The position numbers and the translations under genes were made by a program. A stretch of 5,087 nt of DNA from Alphaproteobacteria bacterium (GTDB lineage: Bacteria > Pseudomonadota > Alphaproteobacteria > RF32 > UBA3637), in assembly GCA_017632555.1 (NCBI GenBank), contig JAGBRF010000099.1:1-5087 (forward strand), given 5' to 3'. This document shows, one piece after another, positions 1 to 5,087 of this stretch. Every line of letters begins with the position of its first letter. The stretch's first letter is position 1. The notes below the pieces were generated by a model. The model was not told the DNA's origin and made no database searches. It worked only from the letters and a program-made list of their open reading frames with translations.

Positions 1-453
1 AAACCATTAAAAGAAAGGGATTGGGATAAAACTTGGGGAACAATCCATTTTGATAAAGACACAGATAAAATCATTTTGGAAAAAGCCGAGACTTTATTAA
101 ACAAAGGCGTTGATATTGATATGGCGGTTATTCAAAATTATAACCGAACACCCTTGATGTGCGCCGTGACCGCCGAAAAAACAAAATTTGTTGACTTTTT
201 GATTTCCAAGGGTGCCGATGTTGATAAAACAGATTCTTACGGTTTTACGCCGTTGATGGTGGCCTCTGTAAAAGGTAATAAAGAAATAGCCGAAAAACTG
301 CTCAACGCCAAAGCCGATGTGACAAAAAGACGAAAAGGTATCAGCGCTTTGGATATGGCAAAAAAATACGGACACGAAGATATTGCTAACTTACTGACGG
401 CGGGGATAAAAAAACTTTCTGTTTTGGCAAAATCACGTCGTGCCGGTCGATAA
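1..453 (+). CDS. Ankyrin-repeat protein, C-terminal part (5' end outside window)
   Basis: The frame is open from base 1, giving 150 residues up to TAA at 451-453. The real start is probably upstream. The first in-frame ATG (121) and a TTG (76) both lack a Shine-Dalgarno sequence, and the sequence before them already reads as protein. Ankyrin repeats are visible. The end of one repeat (LLNKGVDID) is followed by a repeat starting at N48 (RTPLMCAV, FLISKGADV), one at G81 (FTPLMVASVKGN, LLNAKADV) and a weaker last one at G113 (SALDMAKKYGHEDIANLL). The TPLM and GADV signatures are typical. The tail is short and basic (AKSRRAGR) and may cap the stack. Ankyrin stacks bind other proteins; the partner, and whether the missing N-terminus has a signal peptide, cannot be told. 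The gene is separated from ptsP by 117 bp with its own promoter, so it is probably not part of that operon. I see no clear terminator after it. Confidence 0.88.
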   Translation, partial: KPLKERDWDKTWGTIHFDKDTDKIILEKAETLLNKGVDIDMAVIQNYNRTPLMCAVTAEKTKFVDFLISKGADVDKTDSYGFTPLMVASVKGNKEIAEKLLNAKADVTKRRKGISALDMAKKYGHEDIANLLTAGIKKLSVLAKSRRAGR

Positions 454-489
454 AAATTTTTGATTTACCCCTTTTCATTTTTGGCAAGC

Positions 490-510
490 AAGTTTTTTAA
501 TAAAAAGCTT
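490..510 (+). other. AT-rich imperfect hairpin overlapping the -35 box
   Basis: AAG at 490-492 pairs with CTT at 508-510, and TTTTT at 493-497 pairs with AAAAA at 502-506. G507 is bulged and the loop is TAAT. The stem is A/T-dominated and is followed by GACGGG rather than a T-run, so it does not look like an intrinsic terminator for the ankyrin gene. It overlaps the first bases of the predicted -35 box. Function is unknown and it may be incidental. Confidence 0.25.
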
Positions 511-537
511 GACGGGACAGGACAAAGAAAGTAAAAT
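509..537 (+). promoter_or_regulatory. Sigma70-like promoter for the ptsP-glmU-glk cluster
   Basis: TTGACG at 509-514 and TAAAAT at 532-537 are separated by exactly 17 bp, each one mismatch from the TTGACA/TATAAT consensus. Transcription would start around 543-545, leaving a leader of about 26-28 nt before the ptsP ATG at 571. That leader holds AGGGG at 561-565, five bases before the ATG, as the ribosome binding site. No other promoter this good lies between here and glk, which supports one transcript for the four genes that follow. Confidence 0.65.
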
Positions 538-570
538 TAACCCCGAAAAAAAGGGCTTAAAGGGGTAATT

Positions 571-2838
571 ATGGAAAAAGAACAAGATAAAACGGCTTCG
601 TCACGCCAATTATTAAAGCAGTTGCGGGAAATAATGTCCTCTGACATTGGCGTTCAAGAAAAGCTAAACCGAATCGTTTACTCTGTCGCAAAGGGAATGC
701 ACACAGATGTTTGTTCTTTTTATTTACTGCAACCCGGTGATATTTTGGAATTATTTGCCACATACGGATTAAGGCAATCCGCCGTTCATGAAACCAGTTT
801 ACGTTTGGGCGAAGGTTTAATCGGTGAAATCGCCGTTCAAAAAAAAGCGCTTTCATTTGAAGATGCTTGGCATCACCCCAGCTTTGTTTTCAAACCGGAA
901 ACCGGCGAAAAAATGTTCCAAACTTTAATGGGCGTTCCTGTTTTGCAAGGTTCGAATTTGCTGGGCGTTGTTGCCGTTCAAACGGAAGACGCTTATGTTT
1001 ATTCGGAAGAAGAAGTCGAAACAATCGAAACCGTGGCAATGTTGATTGCTCAAATTTTGGGTTCCGTTGATTTTGAAAAACAGCAAAATACCCTGGTCAA
1101 AGTGCATAAAGACATTCGTTCCCGTGTGGAAGGTGTCCGTTTAATGTCGGGAATGGCGGTCGGTAAAGCCTTTATTCATTCCAGAACGGGACGCATTAAA
1201 AACTTGATTTCTTCTGGCAACGAAGCTTTGGAATTGGATAAATTGATGCACGGCTTGGCCGATATGGACAAAGCGTTAAGTGATACTTTGGCCGATGCTG
1301 AAATATCCGATGAAGATGCCGAAATTTTTGAAACTTACCGTATGTTCACAAAGGATAAAGGTTGGATTCAAAAAATGACCGACTATATCCACGCCGGATT
1401 TACTGCGGAAGGGGCGGTTCAAAAAGTAGCCGATGATATGACCGAACGTATGAGTATGATTACTGACCCGTACTTAAAAGAACGTATCCATGATTTTCAA
1501 GATTTGGCCGATCGTTTATTGCAACATTTAGCCGGCAAAGACATCAAGGCGAAAAATAAAAATTTATCCGATAACACTATTTTGGTGGCTCATTCTATGG
1601 GACCGGCGGAATTATTGGACTATAACCGCGAAAAAATCAAAGGTATTATTTTGGAAGAAGGTTCACCGACCATGCACGTTGTCATTGTTGCAAAGGCGAT
1701 GAACATTCCCGTTATCGGTGGCATAAAGGACGTTGTCAATACTGTCGTCAATGGCGATACAATTGCTTTGGACGGTGATAACGGTTATATTTACGTCAAC
1801 CCGGTGGAAGACATCTTAAACGACTTTAAAAAGAAAATTGACAGTCGTGAACGTATCCGCCGAAAATACGAAAAGTTAAAGGACGTTCCTTGCCAAACAA
1901 AAGACGGTATCACCGTTTCTTTGAACATCAATGCCGGTTTGGCTTTGGATATGTTGTCATTGGGTGACGGATTTGCGGATGGTATCGGATTATACAGAAC
2001 CGAATTGCCCTTTATGTCAACGGCACAATTACCGGATACGCAAAAACAAACCGAAATTTACAGCCGCGTTATTACAAACGCCGCCGGAAAACCCGTTGTA
2101 TTCAGAACGTTGGACATCGGTTCGGATAAAGTTTTGCCCTATGTTCAACATAAACCGGAAGAAAATCCGGCAATGGGGTGGCGTTCAATCCGTATTACAT
2201 TGGACAGACGGACTTTATTGAGCCAACAATTACGCGCTTTCATTCGTGCCGTCAATGGTGGCGAATTGTTCGTTATGTTCCCGATGATTACGGATATACA
2301 GGAATTTATACAGGCCAAAAAAACTTTGGACATTGAATTGGCTCGTGAAAAAGAAAAAGGGCATATTCTGCCGTCCAAAATCCATGTCGGCACAATGTTG
2401 GAAGTCCCGTCTTTGATTTTCCAACTGGATGAATTATTGCCATTGGTGGACTTTTTATCTATTGGAACAAATGACTTATCGCAATTTTTGTTTGCGACGG
2501 ACCGCAGTGACCCGACCATTTGGGAAAGGTATGATGTTTTATCCGCTCCGATGATAAAAACATTAAAGAAAATTGTTGATTCATGCAAAGAACACAAAGT
2601 GCCCTGCTCGGTTTGCGGTGAAATGGCCGGAAAACCTTTGGAAGCCATGGTTTTGGTTGCTTTAGGATTTAAGAAATTGTCAATGAACCCCGCATCGTTG
2701 GGCGCTATTAAAGCAATGATTTTAAGCATGGACACACGTCAAGTGGTTGATTATTTGCAAACGATTTTACCGCTTCCCGCACATTCGTTGCGCGAAAAAT
2801 TGCGTCTGTTCGCCCTTGACCATGATATTGTGATTTAA
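571..2838 (+). CDS. ptsP: PtsP, GAF-domain phosphoenolpyruvate-protein phosphotransferase (EI-Ntr)
   Basis: Cytoplasmic first enzyme of the nitrogen PTS: it takes phosphate from PEP onto a histidine and passes it to NPr (PtsO), which passes it to EIIA-Ntr (PtsN). At 755 residues it matches the family (E. coli PtsP is about 750). Domains in order: GAF sensor about 15-165; enzyme I N-terminal NPr-binding helical domain about 188-325; swivelling phosphohistidine domain about 335-415 with GSPTMH and the acceptor His369; PEP-binding TIM barrel about 440-740. Barrel motifs are intact: R476-T-E, R512-TLDIGSDK, ENPAMGWRSIR, E611 in MLEVPS, IGTNDLSQ at 631-638, and the proton-donor Cys682 in CGEMAG. 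The ATG at 571 is set by AGGGG five bases upstream. In E. coli and Sinorhizobium the GAF domain lets glutamine inhibit autophosphorylation; the same here is inference. The residue before His369 is Met, where I would expect Ser or Ala. Nearby ptsO and ptsN are absent from the window. PtsI is ruled out by the GAF domain. Confidence 0.95.
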   Translation: MEKEQDKTASSRQLLKQLREIMSSDIGVQEKLNRIVYSVAKGMHTDVCSFYLLQPGDILELFATYGLRQSAVHETSLRLGEGLIGEIAVQKKALSFEDAWHHPSFVFKPETGEKMFQTLMGVPVLQGSNLLGVVAVQTEDAYVYSEEEVETIETVAMLIAQILGSVDFEKQQNTLVKVHKDIRSRVEGVRLMSGMAVGKAFIHSRTGRIKNLISSGNEALELDKLMHGLADMDKALSDTLADAEISDEDAEIFETYRMFTKDKGWIQKMTDYIHAGFTAEGAVQKVADDMTERMSMITDPYLKERIHDFQDLADRLLQHLAGKDIKAKNKNLSDNTILVAHSMGPAELLDYNREKIKGIILEEGSPTMHVVIVAKAMNIPVIGGIKDVVNTVVNGDTIALDGDNGYIYVNPVEDILNDFKKKIDSRERIRRKYEKLKDVPCQTKDGITVSLNINAGLALDMLSLGDGFADGIGLYRTELPFMSTAQLPDTQKQTEIYSRVITNAAGKPVVFRTLDIGSDKVLPYVQHKPEENPAMGWRSIRITLDRRTLLSQQLRAFIRAVNGGELFVMFPMITDIQEFIQAKKTLDIELAREKEKGHILPSKIHVGTMLEVPSLIFQLDELLPLVDFLSIGTNDLSQFLFATDRSDPTIWERYDVLSAPMIKTLKKIVDSCKEHKVPCSVCGEMAGKPLEAMVLVALGFKKLSMNPASLGAIKAMILSMDTRQVVDYLQTILPLPAHSLREKLRLFALDHDIVI

Positions 2839-2853
2839 AGGAAACATTAAAAA

Positions 2854-3759
2854 ATGAGAAAAGCGATTATACTTGCCGCCGGAAAAGGAACGCGTATGAA
2901 ATCCGATACATTCAAAGTGTTGCACCCCATCGGCAATCGTTCGATGATTGGGCATTTACTGGATACGTTAAAACAAGTGCAAGTGGACGAAACGGTTGTT
3001 GTGCTTGCACCCGATATGGACGCGGTGAAAAGGGAAATTGCCCCCATCCCCTTTGTTATTCAAAAGGAAGCTTTGGGAACGGCGCACGCTGTATTGGCGG
3101 CAAAGGATTATATCCAACCGTTTGACGGAGCTTGTTTGGTTTTGTTCGGCGACCACCCGTTATTTTATCCCGAAACATTCCAAAAAATGTTGGATAAATG
3201 CGAAAACGGTGCCGATGTTGTCGTGTTGGGCTTTACACCGGCTGATCCGGCCCGTTACGGACGCTTGATTATGGGCGCTGACGGATTAGATGCCATCGTG
3301 GAATACAAAGACGCAACAGACGAACAACGCAAAATCGGTTTGTGCAATTCGGGGGCTATGTGCATAAACGGACGTTGTTTATACGACTTGTTAAAACAAA
3401 TCGACAACAACAATGTAGCAAAGGAATATTATTTACCGGACATTGTCAAAGTCGCCAAAAAACAGGGATTAAAAGTCGATGTCGGAATGGCCGATGCCGA
3501 AGAAGTTGCCGGTGCAAATTCACGTCACGAATTGTCTTTGGTAGAAGCTGTTTTTCAAAAACGGATGCGCCAAAAAGCTTTTGAAAGCGGTGTGACCATG
3601 CAAGATCCGAACTCCGTTTATTTTTCGTATGATACAACTTTTGAAAACGATATATTTATTGAACCCGGTGTTTATTTCGGCCCCGGCGTACATATAAAAA
3701 AGGGTGCGCGTATACCGGCCTTTACACGCATTGAAAATAAAACAATTGAAAGGAAATAA
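2854..3759 (+). CDS. glmU: Short GlmU-like UDP-GlcNAc pyrophosphorylase lacking the acetyltransferase domain
   Basis: Cytoplasmic nucleotidyltransferase making UDP-GlcNAc from UTP and GlcNAc-1-phosphate, the precursor of peptidoglycan and lipid A. The uridyltransferase domain (residues 1-225) looks complete: LAAGKGTRM with R14, K21 in FKVL, QKEALGTAHA, Mg-ligand D100 in GDHPL, YGRLI, VEYKDATDEQR, CNSGAM, NNNVAKEYYLPDIV, and the second Mg ligand N222 in GANSR. D100 and N222 match E. coli D105 and N227. A linker helix follows, then only about two turns of hexapeptide beta-helix (FIEPGVYFGPGVHI, then IPAFTRIE), and the protein ends at 301 residues against about 456 for normal GlmU. The acetyltransferase part, with the catalytic His near E. 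coli position 363, is absent. No other frame downstream continues it, so this is a clean end, not a visible frameshift. AGGA at 2839-2842 starts right at the ptsP stop codon, 11 bases before the ATG. The GlcN-1-P acetylation must come from another gene, or GlcNAc-1-P by another route. Confidence 0.88.
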   Translation: MRKAIILAAGKGTRMKSDTFKVLHPIGNRSMIGHLLDTLKQVQVDETVVVLAPDMDAVKREIAPIPFVIQKEALGTAHAVLAAKDYIQPFDGACLVLFGDHPLFYPETFQKMLDKCENGADVVVLGFTPADPARYGRLIMGADGLDAIVEYKDATDEQRKIGLCNSGAMCINGRCLYDLLKQIDNNNVAKEYYLPDIVKVAKKQGLKVDVGMADAEEVAGANSRHELSLVEAVFQKRMRQKAFESGVTMQDPNSVYFSYDTTFENDIFIEPGVYFGPGVHIKKGARIPAFTRIENKTIERK

Positions 3760-3761
3760 AA

Positions 3762-3971
3762 ATGAAAAAATCTTATTGGATTATATTGGCAATTGTGATT
3801 GTTGCTTTATTGGTGTGGATTTTCACCCGTTCGGCATTTTCGGACACTTGCTCAATGAAATTAAACGCTTGCTTGTTAAAAGCAAAAACGCAAGCTTTCT
3901 TCCCGGGTTTGTGGACCGGACTTGTTTGCACTTTGAAAAACATCGGTTGTTTAATCGGTCAATTATTCTAA
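3762..3971 (+). CDS. Small membrane-anchored protein with twin CX6C motifs
   Basis: I do not recognise this 69-residue protein. It starts two bases after the glmU stop with AGGA at 3751-3754 (inside the end of glmU), seven bases before the ATG, so it is very likely translated and co-expressed. Residues 2-3 are lysines, followed by a strong membrane helix at about 5-21 (WIILAIVIVALLVWIF). With no clear signal-peptidase site this reads as an uncleaved anchor with the rest outside the cytoplasm. The rest contains four cysteines: C30 and C37, then C56 and C63, both pairs spaced by seven. The surroundings are alike (CSMKLNACLL and CTLKNIGCLI), suggesting a duplicated helix 26 residues apart. In an oxidising periplasm two disulfides could staple a helical hairpin, or the cysteines could bind a metal. 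The C-terminal third is hydrophobic and may also touch the membrane. The 96-residue overlapping frame at 3704-3994 has no comparable start signal. Confidence 0.72.
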   Translation: MKKSYWIILAIVIVALLVWIFTRSAFSDTCSMKLNACLLKAKTQAFFPGLWTGLVCTLKNIGCLIGQLF

Positions 3972-3984
3972 AAAAAGGTATATC

Positions 3985-4905
3985 ATGTTTTTAATGGCGG
4001 ATATGGGCGGAACAAACATTCGCTTTGCCGTGTTTAACGGACAAAGAACGATTGCTTTGACGTATTATAAATGCGCGGATTTTTCCACTTTTTCGGATGT
4101 GATAAAAGCATATCGCGAAAAAATTGGGAAATTACCGCCTTCATTTATTTTGGCCGTTCCCGGTCCGTCCGCACAAACAAAATATGCTTTTGTAAATAAT
4201 CCGTGGCGATTTTCCGTATCCGATTTGAAAAAGGAATTTTCCTTTAAAAGCATTCATATCGTCAATGATTTTGAAGCCGCCGCAATGGCTATCCCCTTTT
4301 TGACATCAAAAGATGTCGTTCAAGTTAAAAGCGGAAAAGCCCTGCCCACGTTCCCCAAATTGATTATCGGCGCAGGAACAGGATTGGGTGTCGGTATTTT
4401 GTTGCCATTGGCAAAGGGAAAATACAAAGCCGTTCCTTCCGAAGGCGGTCACATTACCCTTTGCGATACAAACGCACAAGAAAACAAAATCAAACAATTC
4501 GTTATGGAAAAATACGGGCGTGCTTCGGCAGAACATTTTATATCCGGTTTGGGTTTGAAAAACATATATCAAGCTTTAACCGGCAACATTGAAACGCCCG
4601 AAAACATTATTGAAAGGGCTGTAAACGGTGATAATTCTTGCCGTCAGGCAATGCTTCAAATGTTCGCCTTTTGGGGTGATGTAACCGGCGATTTGGCTTT
4701 GACTATCGGTGCATTTGGCGGTATTTATTTGACGGGCGGAATTATACGTATTGACGGCGTTTTTGATTTATTCAAGCAATCCAAATTCTTGGAACGCTTT
4801 GAATGTAAAGGTCGCCATACACGGTTGATGCAAAACATTCCCGTCAAGGTCATTGCTCAAAAAGACACTGTGTTTCGGGGATTAAAAAGCATCGGATTAT
4901 CTTGA
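3985..4905 (+). CDS. glk: Glucokinase (Glk family, ATP-dependent)
   Basis: Cytoplasmic kinase that makes glucose-6-phosphate from glucose and ATP, feeding glycolysis and the hexosamine branch. The 306 residues align along the whole of E. coli Glk (321). Motifs: phosphate-binding ADMGGTNIR at 5-13; AVPGP; VNNPWRFS (E. coli has a similar NHTWAFS); catalytic Asp95 in IVNDFEA, followed by AAMAIP; GAGTGLG at 129-135; sugar-binding PSEGGH at 151-156 with E153 and H156; SGLGLKNIY; and LTIGAFGGIYLTGGI near the adenosine site. It belongs to the bacterial Glk family rather than ROK, since the ROK CXCGXXGC zinc motif is absent. AAAAAAGG ends at 3978, six bases before ATG 3985. That favours this start over the ATG at 3994, and it lies 13 bases after the stop of the small gene, so co-transcription is likely. 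The reaction is well supported; activity on other hexoses cannot be excluded from sequence. Confidence 0.93.
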   Translation: MFLMADMGGTNIRFAVFNGQRTIALTYYKCADFSTFSDVIKAYREKIGKLPPSFILAVPGPSAQTKYAFVNNPWRFSVSDLKKEFSFKSIHIVNDFEAAAMAIPFLTSKDVVQVKSGKALPTFPKLIIGAGTGLGVGILLPLAKGKYKAVPSEGGHITLCDTNAQENKIKQFVMEKYGRASAEHFISGLGLKNIYQALTGNIETPENIIERAVNGDNSCRQAMLQMFAFWGDVTGDLALTIGAFGGIYLTGGIIRIDGVFDLFKQSKFLERFECKGRHTRLMQNIPVKVIAQKDTVFRGLKSIGLS

Positions 4906-4930
4906 TGGCGGACTATTTTTTACGGATTTT

Positions 4931-4955
4931 GAAAGGAAAAATGAAAAAAATTTAA
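4931..4955 (+). other. Orphan start signal with a four-codon ORF
   Basis: GAAAGGAAAA at 4931-4940 runs straight into ATG at 4941, followed by Lys, Lys, Ile and a TAA stop at 4953-4955. The arrangement resembles the starts of the upstream genes but encodes only four residues. The coding part contains a run of seven A. It could be the remnant of a lost gene start, a tiny leader, or chance in A-rich DNA. I assign no function. Confidence 0.2.
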
Positions 4956-4963
4956 AAAAGTAC

Positions 4964-4992
4964 TTGCAATTTGTTTTAAAGTTTGATATAAG
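4964..4992 (+). promoter_or_regulatory. Sigma70-like promoter of tRNA-Asp
   Basis: TTGCAA at 4964-4969 and TATAAG at 4987-4992 are 17 bp apart. Transcription would begin near 4999-5000, about eight bases before the mature 5' end of the tRNA at 5008. The short leader and the position favour a dedicated promoter for the tRNA over readthrough from glk. I see no GC-rich terminator hairpin between the glk stop (4903-4905) and this promoter. Confidence 0.65.
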
Positions 4993-5007
4993 TATTTTCA
5001 CGCCTTT

Positions 5008-5085
5008 GGGGGTGTAGCTCAGCTTGGTTAGAGCGTCTGCCTGTCACGCAGAAGGTCGAGGGTTCGAGCCCCTTCACTCCCGCCA
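5008..5085 (+). tRNA. tRNA-Asp (anticodon GUC)
   Basis: A complete cloverleaf can be drawn. The acceptor stem GGGGGTG (5008-5014) pairs with CACTCCC (5075-5081), with one G-T wobble. The D stem is GCTC/GAGC (5017-5020, 5031-5034). The anticodon stem TCTGC/GCAGA closes the loop CTGTCAC, with GTC at 5043-5045. The T stem GAGGG/CCCTT closes the loop TTCGAGC. The discriminator is G (5082), as expected for Asp, and the CCA end is encoded (5083-5085). The window ends two bases later, so any downstream tRNA or terminator is out of view. Confidence 0.97.
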
Positions 5086-5087
5086 TT

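Larger units (their letters stand above)
465..568. repeat. 10-bp inverted repeat flanking the ptsP promoter and covering its RBS
   Basis: TTACCCCTTT at 465-474 and AAAGGGGTAA at 559-568 are perfect reverse complements, 84 bp apart. The left arm lies upstream of the predicted -35 box. The right arm contains the AGGGG ribosome binding site (561-565) of ptsP. A transcript reading through from the ankyrin gene would contain both arms and could pair them, hiding the RBS. A transcript starting at the local promoter would lack the left arm. The arms could also be a pair of protein-binding sites. Chance is a real alternative in such A/T- and G-run-rich DNA. Confidence 0.4.

Noticed and set aside
1..453. 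Ankyrin protein as an antitoxin, effector or part of a defence system
   Set aside because: Only the repeat region is visible, with no partner gene or secretion signal in view. Ankyrin repeats alone do not define a role.
452..461. Palindrome AAAAATTTTT at the end of the ankyrin gene as a terminator
   Set aside because: It has no loop and no G/C pairs, so it cannot form a stable intrinsic terminator hairpin.
2145..2735. Long open frame on the minus strand (196 codons)
   Set aside because: It lies entirely inside ptsP, opposite the conserved PEP-binding barrel motifs. Its translation resembles no family I know and it lacks a convincing ribosome binding site.
3342..3584. + strand frame inside the glmU-like gene
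   Set aside because: Shadow of the conserved GlmU frame; its Arg- and Cys-rich translation is typical of an out-of-frame reading.
3762..3971. Small cysteine protein as a replacement for the missing GlmU acetyltransferase
   Set aside because: It is far too short, has a membrane anchor and shows no hexapeptide repeats, so it cannot supply that activity.
3704..3994. Overlapping + strand frame of 96 codons across the glmU end and the small gene
   Set aside because: It starts inside glmU without a ribosome binding site and reads the small membrane gene in the wrong frame. It also does not restore GlmU beta-helix sequence, so it is not evidence of a frameshift.
4906..5007. Integration (attachment) site next to tRNA-Asp
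   Set aside because: No integrase gene or repeat of the tRNA 3' end is visible in the window, and the sequence stops two bases after the tRNA.

Overview
The window is one strand of a compact, moderately AT-rich bacterial chromosome, with every gene on the + strand. The mix of genes points to a Gram-negative proteobacterium: a GAF-fused enzyme I (PtsP/EI-Ntr), a GlmU-type uridyltransferase and a proteobacterial-type glucokinase. The wording of several GlmU and PtsP motifs, together with the AT-rich base composition, makes an uncultured low-GC alphaproteobacterium my best guess. That placement is an inference from memory of the families, not a measured result.

Layout. Bases 1-453 are the 3' part of an ankyrin-repeat protein gene whose start lies outside the window. 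Bases 454-570 are an intergenic control region with a good sigma70-like promoter (TTGACG, 17 bp, TAAAAT) and a 10-bp inverted repeat, one arm of which covers the ribosome binding site of the next gene. Then comes a tight four-gene cluster with gaps of 15, 2 and 13 bp: ptsP (571-2838), a GlmU-like gene (2854-3759), a 69-codon gene for a membrane-anchored four-cysteine protein (3762-3971) and glk (3985-4905). Bases 4906-5007 hold an orphan mini-ORF and a strong-looking promoter. That promoter drives a complete tRNA-Asp(GUC) with an encoded CCA end (5008-5085).

How the genes fit together. Glucokinase makes glucose-6-phosphate, which feeds glycolysis and, through GlmS and GlmM elsewhere, the amino-sugar pathway to UDP-GlcNAc for peptidoglycan and lipid A. 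The GlmU-like protein carries out the last step of that pathway. PtsP is the first phosphotransferase of the regulatory nitrogen PTS, so the cluster puts a nitrogen and PEP sensor beside a nitrogen-consuming sugar pathway. No PtsO (NPr) or PtsN (EIIA-Ntr) is in the window.

The two most unusual items are next to each other. The GlmU-like protein keeps a complete uridyltransferase domain but stops just after entering the left-handed beta-helix, so it has no acetyltransferase domain. The small protein after it has two CX6C motifs that look like an internal duplication, on a single N-terminal membrane anchor. Nothing here is a recognisable mobile element, CRISPR array or defence system.
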